Shown here: in pieces, positions 53,183 through 64,000 of the stretch
How positions within the stretch are numbered: position 1 is the stretch's first letter
How the letters are laid out: each line of letters begins with the position of its first letter
Origin: Prosopocoilus inquinatus
Lineage: Eukaryota > Arthropoda > Insecta > Coleoptera > Lucanidae
Assembly (NCBI GenBank): GCA_036172665.1
Contig: CM069871.1
Span: 56,914,713 to 56,978,712 of the forward strand
Length of the DNA stretch: 64,000 nucleotides
Direction of reading: 5' to 3'
Translations under genes and position numbers: made by a program
The notes under the pieces: generated by a model
Databases searched by the model: none
Told to the model about the DNA's origin: nothing
Seen by the model: the letters and a program-made list of their open reading frames with translations, nothing else

Positions 53183-55009
53183 TCTGGCAACAGTGGCGTA
53201 ACAATAGGGGTTGCAAAGCAACCCGGCGCCAGGGCATCATAGGCGCTACCATTTAAAACAAAGAAATTAATTTTTTATGATCACGACCTGCTAAATTAAA
53301 TACGTCTTCTAACCAAGTTACTGTGCCAGTGGGTCTGAAACTAGAATTTGAACTAAAAGTCAAAACTATGTCAAACTTTCACTAGACATGATAAAAATGA
53401 TAATATCATGATGATTCAATAAATAAAATGAGGTGAATTATTAGCATAATAAAAAATTTCGCACGAGTCATTGTTACATTTGAACTATATTCTTAATGCG
53501 CTGCACCACCTACATCAAATAACTTTTGCAACTTTAATACAATTTTCAAATAGTACAAATATTTCAAATGATCAATCAAATGAGCAATCATTAATTCCGT
53601 TGATGTAGTAAAAATATCACACCAAACAAAACAACAAAATGAATCAAATTATTTTAATAATTTTATTCCTAATCGTTTAACTCATTTCACAAAATTTATT
53701 AATTATTCCAAGTATTATATAACCAAACAGGATTTGAACGCATAATGGGTGTGAGATGTCTATTACCAAAATTTAGGATGAATAGTTTTTTTTTTTTGTT
53801 AGAGATGCAACTGTAAGACTTTTACTACCCACATTTAAGTAAGTTTCGTTGTATTGTTATGTCGTAATGAATAAATGATGAAGAGCTTCGTTAACTGCAA
53901 AGCAGATATTAAGTAATTTACGTTGCCAATTCATTCAAGAGTTCTGCACACAATCAAGGTCTGACCAGATGACTTGTGTTAACTCAAATTAATATAGTAT
54001 TTTCGATTCACTTGCACTAGTTTTAATCTTCATCATTTTCATCTCGTTTTATTAGATGAGGTTAAAACAAGATGCAAATAGTGAAAACACTGTAAGTAAA
54101 TAACATTTTCTTTATTCGAAATTGTATGGGAAATTGACGAAGCTATCAACCGATGATGAAACGTTGAGAGTTTGTACTCGTTTAAAGATTAAAAAGAATT
54201 TTTATACTTTTTTTATATCCTTTATATTATTAATTCAAGCTAAATATATACAAAAATTTCTTAGTTGAACACAATAACTTTAAAACTATTTCTAACAAGC
54301 TGCAAATAATAATCGTGTACACACTGGTAAGTAGTGATAGAGATCAAAACAAGGAAAAATCTAATAAACCCACGTCCAATACTCATAGTGTCCACGCGAT
54401 ATGAAAGAAATTTCAATACGCCTACTTGTGTGTGTGTTAGTTTAATCTTATCGCGGATAGTACAAGACCAAAAGCGAATGAATGTACTTCAGTAGCGACC
54501 CCTCTATAATAAGTAGATAATAGATTTACGACATGAATGAAACGAGAACGCTTCCTTGAAAATAAAAAAAGAACAAAATTATCGTCCAAATAGTTTTAAC
54601 ACAATATAATAAACAAGAATTAATTTGACGACAATGGGAAACAAAAGAGAACTGCATAGACAAAGTGAAATGCATATTTGAACGAGCGGAAAACAAAAGA
54701 AGATCGTTGAGTGTTATTCGTTTCGAAAAACGAAAACGGAAAAAGGATCGTCGCGACGACACGAATCAAGTCTTCATTTGTTTCGGTTTCGGTTCAGAGT
54801 TTTTCTAAGCTTTCACTTAATAAACGCAAAACAAAAGAATATCGCATGGATTCTCATTACAAGCAAACAGAATCGGGAAGTTAAGTTTTCAGTTGTTTCA
54901 TTTATCCTAGTGCACCTGACACTTCGTCTACTTTGTTCTTTTGTTTTCTATTGCCGACTTAATTTTCTTACACGTAGAATAGAAATCGATCATTTTTGTT
55001 TACATTATT

Positions 55010-55870
55010 CTTCTCACCAGCAAGAAATCGTTGTTTTTCTTTCTTTTTTTAATCAGTCTTGACCCGCGTAATCATTAATCATCGTTAATCATCTTTTTGT
55101 TTTTGCTTTTTCATCTTCTTCTCTTCGCATCTCGTCGTTCTTTATTCTATTTTCGTTTCGTTTTTTTTTTTACAATCGCATATTAATATCCACCAGGCTT
55201 CGCCAGAAAACTATCGGCTTTCTTTTGTTTGTTGTCTTCTTCTTCGTCTCATTCTTCTCGTATCCAAGTTATTTGTTTGTTCTGTTCATTTTGTTTATTG
55301 TAGTTCTCTTTCTCATTTTTGCCGTCCATCTTACGTCTTCTCTTGTTTCCCATAGGCAATTTGATTTTATTGCTGAAAAAAATGTGGATCTTATTTGTTT
55401 TTCAATATTGACATTATTCTTCGCGTGTAGACATCTTTTCCTTTTGTTTTTTTTATCGTTCTTGATTTTTAAACAGCCCGGCTAAGAAATCCCCTTTTAT
55501 TTCACGTATATCTTTTATTTCTTTTCCTTGGCATTTATCTTCTTTTGTTTTTTGATGATCTTTTCTTGTTTCTTGACAATCTTATTTCAGGTCCTATTAT
55601 TCTTCTTTCTTTCGTGTCCTGTTATTCTTTTTTCTTTCGTGTCCTGTTATTCTTCTTTCTTTTGCATCTTGTTATTCTTCTTCACGTTTCATCAATTAAT
55701 TTTTTTCTCTTTTGGTTATTTGGTTGCATCTCGTGCTTTGAGAAAAAACTATCTATCTTCTTTTGTTTTTCTCTTTTTTTGTCTGAATTATTTTTCGCAT
55801 ATCCATTCTGTCCATTTTATTTCACTTTCGTCTAATTATAACGGTTTCTTTTCTCTTGTTTTCACAGAGT
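55010..55870. repeat. pyrimidine-rich tract with 30-bp tandem repeats
   Basis: The plus strand is dominated by T and C. Around 55595-55680 a 28-30-bp unit (ttcttctttctttcgtgtcc, tgttattc) occurs three times. Long plus-strand open frames here are composition artefacts (runs of Phe, Leu and Ser). Confidence 0.8.
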
Positions 55871-55894
55871 TGATAAAAGAATATGAAATTAAAG

Positions 55895-56578
55895 AAGCGT
55901 TTCCCAAACTGTGGGGTGCGCCCCACTCGGGGGCGCAAAGTCTTCAAAGGGGGGCGCAGTAAAATAAATTTTAAAAAATTTAAGGCAAATTGCAACTAAT
56001 TTTTCATACTCCCATTATTTTTTATATCTACGAAACTGCTTATACATACAGTTGTGAGCAATTATTTTTGGTCATCATTAATTGTCAGAGGTTGGCACCA
56101 AACTTGTATTTAATTAAAACCAAGGAGATTCGTGTCTTAATTGAAAATGTTAGGAATTTGTCTTAAATATTTTTTTTTTGAGACTATCGTGGTAAAACTA
56201 ATGAAAATCTCTAATTTCTGATGTTCTTTTTTGGTGACGACCAAAATTTAATGCTCGCGACTTACATATACCGTGTGTTTTTTTTTACTTTGAACATACA
56301 ATGTAAATATCCCATGTTTAATTTTAGAAAAAAAAAAAAACTATCAATGCATTGCAGGCTATGCAAACAAGCTGCAATAAAACAAAGGTGTTGTTACTGT
56401 CAGTTAAGAAATGTAATAAGGAATCTCAAATATTTAAAAATTACTATGAAACCATTTTAAAATCGTTTAAGATCAGTGTTCAAGTTCAAGTTCGAGATTC
56501 GTGATTCTTTTCGGGGAGGGGGGGGATTCATAACAGCTCAAAAGGAGGTCGCGAAACCTAAAAGTTTGGGAAACGCTG
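55895..56578. mobile_element. nested hAT-like element, 684 bp
   Basis: The left end reads AAGCGTTTCCCAAACTGTGG; the reverse-complemented right end reads CAGCGTTTCCCAAACTTTTA. Flanks are AATTAAAG (55887-55894) and AATTTAAG (56579-56586), 7 of 8 matching. The interior includes a GC-rich gtggggtgcgccccac palindrome near 55911 and no transposase. Confidence 0.75.
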
Positions 56579-56868
56579 AATTTAAGCACAGTATCTAATG
56601 CTAATCTGAAACACTTTATATAACTGTAAATAAAGTACACAGATGATACTTTCAGAAAAGAAAATTGGACATACTGGAAATTTCACCAATTTTTGGCATA
56701 ATGAAAACGTACCAAAATAATCAAGCATGACACTTTGAGCTGGCAATACCGAACTTTAATTTTTTAAATGGAATAACTTTCGGTTGCTGCCAGACTGACA
56801 GTGACAGCTGTCATGTGAAATCATCATTAACAAAATATCATTTGGCGTGGATATTTCTAATTAACTTA

Positions 56869-56978
56869 GGGCCGATTTCATAATAGGACTTTCAATTAAC
56901 CTAAAAAATACATTGTGTTTCCCTATTCTTAAACTGACTTTAAATTAAAGCTTCCTTAATGTCTGATATGAAAACGAC
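56869..56978 (-). repeat. small MITE, copy 2 (inverted relative of 15782-15896)
   Basis: Starts GGGCCGATTTCATAATAGGA right after TTA and ends gatatgaaaacgac. Reverse-complemented it aligns with 15782-15896 over its length. Confidence 0.6.
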
Positions 56979-57439
56979 AATTAATCAAAATGTTTTTTAG
57001 AGTACAACACAGTATTTCAGTTTCATTGGAATGGTCTGTTTTCGAAACGAGATTTAATTTAATGCACCGTTATTTCTTACTTCGGGAAACTAAGTATAAT
57101 CTCGTCGTTATTGTTAGTCAAAATAAAAGAATGAAAAATATTCTTAATTGTATAGCCAACTCAGTTATTCTTTATCACGGTGTATTATCATTGAATTCTA
57201 ATTTTACTGTTTCCAACACAGTTTTTAATAGATTTGCGCGAAGAAACAGTTTAATAGTATTTTGTCTAGTACTTTTACTGTGTGCTTTCTCGTTGAGAAT
57301 TTTGACACTTATCGCTTTTATTACATGACTCTTTCATAGTTTCGATTTTTTTTAATTGAATTTGCTTATAATGTTAAAAGGCGCTAGTAAAATTTTGTCA
57401 CCCGAGGGCTGCACTTCTAGCTACGCCACTGTCTGGCAA

Positions 57440-57849
57440 CAATTGGTTTGCAATTACATACTGATAGGGCATGCTCTAATCCAAAACTCATGAATTGTAC
57501 ATTACGTTAATGTTATTGATTTTATATATTACTTTTGGACTTACTGTTTATTTAACATAACAAAACAAAGTGCGTTTCTAATTCGTTTAGTTTCTTTTAT
57601 CATACACATACAAAAAGATCGTTATGTTAATAGGAATCAGCTAAATTATAACGACCAACACGCATTTTGATGTCAGTAGTTTAAGACCTGATTTTGAGTA
57701 AATCTCGTTCGCTGATTATAAAAAACTGTGATTAGTTTTTCTGTATCGGTTCTACTTTACAAGATATGAAATAAAAGCATTTTATCAAAAAAAAAATGAT
57801 CTATTTTATTATTCATTTAAGCAATTTTATTAAATAGATTTGTTTTGGG
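57440..57849. other. unassigned DNA
   Basis: AT-rich, no feature recognised. Confidence 0.5.
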
Positions 57850-58140
57850 CAATCTCGCGTAAGTCTCATTCCATCTTCCTAGGTACCTATCTTCCGACGT
57901 TTTTATATCTTAATGGAAGCGTTCTCCCAGCTCTTCACTAAAGTCTCTCAGATTATCCGGAAAGTGATCTAAATGGCTGCGTAAACAATGTGTTCTAATT
58001 CTCATATTACAGCCTATATTTTTGAAGTGATTAAGCATCTCATTCATAAATCAATGTAGTTACCGGTCTTATAACTGCCAAGAAAATTATCCATAACGAG
58101 TACAAAAGAGTCCAAAACAAGCCGCTCAATCTTAATCAGT
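57850..58140 (-). pseudogene. fragment of a repetitive arthropod gene
   Basis: Minus-strand frames, with shifts, give LVLDSFVLVMDNFLGSYKTG, GCNMRIRTHCLRSHLDHF-like, DNLRDF and DIKTSEDRYLGRWNETYA. This matches from memory an unnamed, highly repeated arthropod protein block ('lfSHLd.FPeNlg.fSeE.GErFHqDI...e.RYqGrw'). I do not know which element carries it. At least three frame changes are needed, so it is a relic. Confidence 0.45.
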
Positions 58141-58158
58141 TGCAGCAAGAGATGATAC

Positions 58159-58512
58159 TGTGACGGGATTCTGGAATGCACACAAGACGCTTGTTTCAAA
58201 TTACGCAAGTCACTTGCACTCTGAACAGGGGAGCAAACATGACGCTTGTCTCGGCATTATGCAAAACGCTTGCATCGGAGGATAGAGGTGTTACATAAGA
58301 CGCTTATCTCTTGCTAAAGGTCAATCCAAGACACTTAGACCGGATTCAGCTGAACGCACTCAACTGAATGTCAGGTTTGAGCTGCGCGCTCACTTTTATA
58401 CCGATCGGTACGTAGCGGGAACAACGCCTCACTTCTGAATCCCCCAGCCCCTTCCTCAATAGAAACTTTATCAATAAAATTTACGAATTATTTATGAAGG
58501 CACTTCGTTACA
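58159..58512 (+). repeat. LTR-like block
   Basis: Begins TGTGACGGGATTC and ends CTTCGTTACA; the outer bases are weakly inverted. It has a TATA-like tttatacc near 58397 and AATAAA near 58472. Its first half contains four loose copies of an agacgcttg-containing motif. No target duplication is evident, so the call is tentative. Confidence 0.35.
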
Positions 58513-59089
58513 AGTTTTTCAATATTATTTCAAGTCCTACACACGGCGAAAAACGGCGCGGGTTATGAAACTGTAATGCGAACATTGCAGTCTTTCCGCA
58601 AACTCAAGTGTTATACCGGGACTTATACTCGATTCACGTCAAGAACATAGTAGTTGGCGCTGATGTCAGCGTAAGTATCACACACGAGCAATAAGGGAGA
58701 GCGGTAAATTCAAAAGTTTTATATTTAGAAAAACAGCAAACTAAATGTGAATTTGTGAATTTAATTTGTTGCATGAATACACAAATGAAGCTATTAATTT
58801 TATTTACATTTACTTTACAATTAAATTAATCTTAGCGGTAATTTTAATCTGTTGTGCATAAATTTACCAAAGAGTTTGAAATTTTATCAAGTTTGAAAGA
58901 CAACTTAAAATTAACTGACCACTTTATTTAATAATAGTGTATTAGCACGTATTAAACACAGAGGAAAATAAAACGTAAGCGAGGTTACAATTACACAGGG
59001 CCGGTGCGGCGGAAGGTGGTAAACAAGGTAAGCAACGCAGAAGGGCGCCGATGCAAGAAGGGCGCCAAAATAAGTTAATTAAAAGACGA
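58513..59089. other. unassigned DNA with possible hAT end
   Basis: Near 58996 cagggccggtgcggcgg followed by repeated gggcgcc motifs resembles one end of a hAT-like element; no partner end was found. Confidence 0.35.
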
Positions 59090-60095
59090 TTAATGCGCAG
59101 CTCGAACAATCCCAAGGTCAACCAAACTCGATCCAACAACTGAACTCAACTCTATTAAACCCAAGCAAAAAATTAAAAATAAGTAAAAATAAAAAAAATT
59201 AAAGTAGTTGAAAAAATTTCAACGTCCACCCAATCCAACTGAACCCAACCTAAATACATTCAAGCTATATAAAAGATAAAGAAGAAATTAAAATAAAAAA
59301 ATGTCAAAATTAAACCCAAAAAATCTCAAGGTAAAGCCAACTAAACCTAACTGCATTCAATTAAAACAAGAAATTAGAAATCCAAAGAATCAAAAGTAAA
59401 AAAATTAAAGAAACGTTTACAGCGAAGTTCAACCAATGCCAAGGTTAATTAAATTTGCCCACAACTGAACTCTATTATATTCAACCAAAGTAAAAAAATT
59501 AAAAATCAAAGAACAATAAAGAAAGTAAAACAATTACATAAAAAAAGATTTTCAATGTCAATTCATCATTCATCTAACTGCACTCGACTAACTCCATTTA
59601 ACCCAAATTCAAAATTAAAAACATATTTAAATAAAATGAAAAGTAAAAGGAATATTAAAATTTATGCATGAATTAAAATGAATATTAACAAATCTCAGTG
59701 TACATCTAGATTATATTATACTGTACACAATCGCTTTTTGTTTCTGCTGATGAAGTTCCTAATACGGCTGAAACAGCTGTACATAGGTTCCTCGAAGGAT
59801 TCACTGCAATCAAAAACGATTTGCAACAAAAAATTTAAAGTAAAATTTTGTTAGCATTTATATATGGATTAAAGTTGACCATAACAAATCTCAAGATCAA
59901 TCTAACCCAACTTATATTAATTTAACTTCACCTAATAAGTACATAATTAAAAATTACAAGAAAAATTAAAAGTAAATATTAAAAAAATGTAAAATCAATC
60001 AAATCAAATGAATCTCAACTTCAACCTAGTTCTATTCAACCCAAGCAAAAATTAAAAAATAAAATAAAAAACTAAAAAATTCCGTTAAATGCCAA
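59090..60095. repeat. degenerate minisatellite, about 100-bp unit
   Basis: Blocks such as ctcaaggtcaaccaa, actgaactc/tattcaaccc and aagcaaaaaattaaaaat recur about every 100 bp, roughly nine times, with strong divergence. Composition is A- and C-rich with almost no G on the plus strand. A foreign block at about 59766-59830 related to 3288-3442 interrupts it. Confidence 0.65.
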
Positions 60096-61409
60096 ACTTA
60101 ATTTTACCGTATTTTAGAATTGTCACTCAGAGCCAAATAATAATTAATTCATTCATTTTGATCGTCAGTCGTCACTGTAGAAAAATTAAGCCAAACGGTT
60201 ACCACGGTTTGTCGCCCGTTTGGCAATAAATAAATCACGGGGCAACACTGTCTGTCTCGAAAATCTGACAAAATCACATGCGAAAATTTTCTATGATGGT
60301 TACTTTTTAAGTTACGAATTAATTTCGTTATCAAACTGTCAGTTAAACTGGTTTAAAGTTAAACAAAATTTGTCAAAATTAACTTTTTAACTAAATTTTG
60401 GATAAATACTGGATATATTCAAATTAAAAATAAATTCGACAACAACAATGGACAATGGAAATGGGAATTACTTATAATATTTTTTTGCAAATGATTTCAT
60501 ACTCTATAAGAACTAGGGATGCACAATATTTTTTTTTTTGTGACAACTGTATAGTCATGTGGATTTGTTTCTTTTTTTTTTCGAAGAGGGGCACTAATTA
60601 CTATTTGGTATAAGGGGGTCGACTACCCTTCCTCCGCCCTGCCATTACATCCCGGTACTTTGGTAATATATTCTCCATCCACTTGGTAAAAATTTGACTG
60701 CTTATGTTTTAGACCATAACTCTTTGGCTCCTTCGAATATGCTTCCCTGAAGCGATTTTTGATGAGTCAGCTTCCGACCCTTACATCCATATTAGCACTG
60801 TAAGGTCCCATTATAAATTATCATGAAATAAACATTATTGATAAGATATTTACCCGCAACTGTCTTTTTTTTAAGATTTGAAATAACGAAAAGCTATAAA
60901 CAACGAACCAAAATGCCATAAATAAAACTGACATTTCATTTCATTTTTGGATTTTACACAAAATTCAACACGCTTGTGTTAGGCATGGTTGCATTTCACA
61001 GGTGCGGTTATTTACACGGATTTAGCATTAATTGACCGACGCATCCTCTGCTCACGTTGCAAATCTAGTGTCCTAGGTTAAAGAACGTACGCAAACGAAC
61101 GTACAATAAAAGGGAATTCCATAAAGGGAATCCATGTCATTAATTAAACCCTACTTGCGCTGCACCGGCGGATTTTATTTTCATTAGAAAGCAATTAACT
61201 CTCTCGCTTTTTAACTATGTTTTCGCCAGACCTTTTGGCATAAAAACGGAAGTTGGTAAATGCATTGAAGTCATTTATTGCTAGGACTCATTAATTCATA
61301 GCCGGAAAGTATTGTCACACCCTTTCCCACGCTATATTCTTAACGTCATCAGAGTATAGTTGAGTAAGGAATTATTTCGCAAATAAACCCACATAAATAA
61401 TCCGAGCTG
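60096..61409. other. unassigned intergenic DNA
   Basis: No gene or clear repeat recognised. Confidence 0.5.
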
Positions 61410-61577
61410 AATTGGGAACTTCAATCGTGAATACGATTCCCACCGAAAGGCATTGCCGTCTTCCACCCCCGATGGACGTCGCGCGTCGCAGTCGTTGCAC
61501 CTGGACCACGATTCATATTCAAGAGGCCGTACCATCTTACATCGAACGACGTTCGTTACCAGCGACGCCGTTAGTCC
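61410..61577 (+). CDS. candidate host exon in a GC-rich island
   Basis: About 165 bp rich in G, C and CpG in an otherwise AT-rich setting. One frame reads NREYDSHRKALPSSTPDGRR, followed by ASQSLHLDHDSY and SRGRTILHRTTFVTSDAV, a hydrophilic, protein-like sequence with possible phosphorylation sites. A possible splice donor (GTTAGT) is near 61568. A second frame on the same strand and one on the minus strand are also open, so the frame choice is uncertain. I recognise no family. Confidence 0.25.
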
Positions 61578-61756
61578 TGGATCTTAACTCATAACTCCTG
61601 CCGATCCTTGCAGATCGACTCGATTTCGTGTGAATCGTTTCAATTTTATGCGAACCGATATTTTCAGAGAATCGCAAATCGTTTCATTATGTCTCAGTTT
61701 CGGCCGAAACAGAAACCGAAACCGAATCTTTCTTCTTTACTAAAGTCTAAATTAAT

Positions 61757-61905
61757 ACTTTTATTTATTAATAACTAAAATTAAATAAATTTATATTGTA
61801 AGAGAGAAACAAAAACAATTTTAAGTTAGTTTTATTTGTTAATAACTGAAATCAAACAAACTTATATTGTAAGGCAAAAGCAAAAACAATTTAAAATTTT
61901 CGTCT
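61757..61905. repeat. tandem duplication, about 73-bp unit
   Basis: Two copies of ttttattt(a/g)ttaataact followed by atatattgtaag-like and aaaaacaattt blocks lie side by side with about 85 percent identity. Confidence 0.7.
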
Positions 61906-62319
61906 GTATCATATTTTACAAAAGACAAAAGAGAATTTTTTTCAGCTATAGCTCATAGACAAAATTCAAATGTGTATCTTATTAAAATTGAATTTAGGTC
62001 AGAATCAAAAACTTTGGTATTTTAGTGATTTAAGGTCCTGTAAAGCAAATTCACTTTGATTTTCATTAATTTGAAATTTTGTGGTAAAGATTGCGTTAAT
62101 ATTGCGGTCTGCCTTTTCAAACTGGGGAATTTTGAATCAGCTTTTGAATTGGGGTCGGTCACATTTCAAATATGCGGTCAAATATAAGTTAATACAGCTT
62201 TAATTCACTGCCAAAATTTATATTTACACTGTTAAAACTGAGTATCATTTTATTTTATATCCAAAAATTAATCAAGTTTAAGATTAATATGCATTTAAAG
62301 CAGAAAAAGGAAAATAAAT

Positions 62320-62450
62320 GTAGTTTCGGTTGTAGCCGAAGGTTCGGCTGTTTTTTTGGCCGAAATCGAAACTTTGACCGAACCACGAAATTATGGCCGA
62401 AACCGGCCGAAACCGAACCGAATATTTGGTCGGATACTAGTCTGGGGTGT
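62320..62450. repeat. GGCCGAAA-rich repeat cluster
   Basis: Many copies of ggccgaaa/ccgaaacc and inverted forms cluster here and near 61700-61725. Such subterminal motif clusters occur near the ends of hAT elements. The ends (tagtctgg near 62440; an inverted counterpart near 61640) could not be confirmed. Confidence 0.45.
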
Positions 62451-62459
62451 TTAGAAATC

Positions 62460-64000
62460 AATAAATCTTAACGTAGCAAAAATGATATGTCATTTCATCA
62501 CCAGCATGACAATTATTTTAGCATCAGGCAAAAATTTAAAAATAAAAAAGTAAACGGGGTTTTGGGTACATTGAAAGCAACTAATTCTAATAATTATATT
62601 GCAAGTCGAATATTTTCGGAAATTGAGTTAATATTTTGGATTATTTCATCTTGGATGTTTGGAAATTAAATATCAATAGTGTTACAGAAAACAATTACAA
62701 AATGAAACTGTCACAGTTTTATTATTATAACAAAGTAAATAATAATTATTGTTATTTCAAATAGGTAATTTTACAAGTAGGTTACTGTAACAATTCGAAA
62801 CGCTGTTTATTTGGCTTGCAATAATGAAGTCAAGAGTAGTAGGGAAGTAGGTTTTAAAAAGGGAAGCAAGACAATTGAATAGTTAGTTCGTAAATTCTAA
62901 GTTAGTTCTTAGAGTTCATAAGAATTCTTTAGGGAGTTCCTGGAGACTTCTTAGGAAGTTCTTTAGAATTTAGTTTCAATGTGTTGTTTGTGAACATTAC
63001 ATCATTATGTGTAAGTTTTTGAAATATATTTAGTTTTAAATAATAACACATTTTCCTGTTCTCGCCCTTGCGCTCAAAGAACCTGCGTGCGTAATTCCGT
63101 TTTCGGTTTTGCTAGGCCAACATACGTATTAAGAACGCATAAATTAAGCGGAATTACAAAAGCATTGCGTGTAAGCAAATATTTTATTTGTTGCTCTTGG
63201 ACTTCAAAATTGTTAATTCTTCGGCGCTTTCGCGATTAATTCAAGGGCCGTTTTAAGCTGACGCGATTGTAAAAATTGTGATCGTAATTCGGGCCAGGTG
63301 TAATAACTAAAATTGAAAAACGAAACTTAGCAAATCGCCGATTTCGGTATTGAATTCAATAATTGATAACTCACTGCAAAATATTATTAATATTAGGAGT
63401 ATTACACCGGGTGGAAAGTTTCAAATACGAACATTGCAAACTTGTATTGAAAACTATGTTTCTGTAAATTGCTGCTCGCCATTTGAAGACACAAAAATGG
63501 CAATGGTATTAAAGAAAAGAGAAAATTATGGACAATGTTATGGTGTTAAAAATTTAGTCGCTTATCTCAGGTTTGAAACTTTCAGTTGTTTCAATTAATG
63601 GAAAATAATTTTTACGTCAGTCAAAAAGTATTATGAAGTATTATACAGAGCAAATAATAGGTGGGTACTCTTGTCGTTTAAGTAACAACAATTCTTTCTT
63701 TATTAGAATGATAATTGTATTCTACGTCATTGCATACAAAAATACTGTTGAAATGATGCCATGGACAATCAATACCGACACATGTCGATACTAAATCAGT
63801 TTTAAATTCAATTGTACTAAGAATTAAATAAGTTTCACACTGTTCAAGAATAAGTAACACACGACTGAAAAGAATATTTAAAAAAAAACATCAATTCCAC
63901 AAATCCAGTTGCCATCAGCATTGTACTGAAATTGACAAGAATAGTAGGAATGTATTTTGTGAAGCAGTGCAGGAGCAAAGAAATAAACCCTAACAGTTTT
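62460..64000. other. unassigned intergenic DNA
   Basis: AT-rich, no gene recognised. An agttctt-rich stretch at about 62885-62975 is weakly repetitive. Confidence 0.5.

Larger units (their letters stand above)
53191..57431. mobile_element. hAT-like element, 4.24 kb, no transposase seen
   Basis: Read inwards, both ends begin CAGTGGCGTA (then ACAA at the left, GCTAG at the right). The exact 8-bp sequence TCTGGCAA flanks both sides (53183-53190 and 57432-57439). This is the hAT signature. Inside there is a pyrimidine-rich tract and a nested hAT-like element, but no BED-finger or hAT dimerisation sequence that I recognise, so it was probably mobilised in trans or has lost its gene. Confidence 0.85.

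Noticed and set aside
55225..55962. Hydrophobic frames of 86-144 codons, as possible membrane proteins
   Set aside because: They are Phe/Leu/Ser runs produced by a T/C-rich tract with 30-bp tandem repeats.
59090..60095. Regularly spaced repeats, as a possible CRISPR array
   Set aside because: Units are about 100 bp, highly diverged and in a eukaryotic setting; there are no constant short repeats with unique spacers.
1..64000. Functional tRNA genes
   Set aside because: I found no paired A-box and B-box with a foldable cloverleaf; the only candidate is the tRNA-like stretch in the LTRs, which does not fold convincingly by eye.

Overview
The window is AT-rich eukaryotic DNA that looks like insect intergenic or intronic sequence packed with transposable elements. 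The arthropod signals are a mariner-type and a second Tc1/mariner-type transposon, non-LTR retrotransposons of R1-like and jockey/CR1-like types, a Penelope-like element, Copia and Gypsy remnants, several hAT-like and Harbinger-like non-autonomous elements, and an env-bearing insect errantivirus. I cannot name the species. I recognise no complete host gene; two short stretches (minus strand near 24.0 kb, plus strand near 61.5 kb) are weak candidates for host exons.

The centrepiece is an apparently intact 11.5-kb errantivirus (Ty3/Gypsy retroelement with env) at 25761-37247. Its two 381-bp LTRs look identical and it is flanked by a CTTC target duplication, so the insertion is recent. It carries gag (594 codons), a 1711-codon pol frame in the -1 frame, and an env of 640 codons resembling insect F-type fusion proteins. 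Gag and pol are joined by a textbook -1 frameshift signal: TTTAAAT, a 6-nt spacer, and a perfect 8-bp stem that can form an H-type pseudoknot. Pol has two domains that a Gypsy polyprotein normally lacks. Between protease and reverse transcriptase lies a macrodomain of the TARG1/OARD1 (ADP-ribosyl hydrolase) type with both catalytic residues present. After integrase comes a complete ubiquitin-specific protease (USP) domain with its Cys, His and Asp boxes and a CX2C/CX2C zinc ribbon. A retroelement encoding both an ADP-ribose eraser and a deubiquitinase is the strongest candidate for an undescribed system here.

Layout: 0-0.85 kb, 3' end of an R1-like LINE with a GA-rich tract. 0.85-6.4 kb, mostly unassigned with small repeats. 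6.4-7.6 kb, dead mariner. 7.6-10 kb, repeats. 10-12 kb, Copia relic with a solo LTR inside it. 12.7-16.4 kb, inverted-repeat elements. 16.9-19.7 kb, Gypsy relic split by a LINE. 19.7-20.5 kb, Penelope-like relic on the minus strand. 22.9-25.7 kb, Harbinger-like MITE, candidate exon, hAT-like element and LINE fragment. 25.8-37.2 kb, the errantivirus. 39.4-44.7 kb, a LINE whose ORF1 is split by a second, 5'-truncated LINE. 46.6-47.6 kb, a foldback element. 48.4-49.1 kb, Gypsy gag relic. 50.4-51.7 kb, Tc1/mariner-like transposon with one frameshift. 53.2-57.4 kb, a 4.2-kb hAT-like element with another hAT-like element nested in it. 57.8-64 kb, a repetitive-gene fragment, an LTR-like block, a minisatellite and unassigned DNA.

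All calls come from reading the sequence and from family knowledge; no database search was run.
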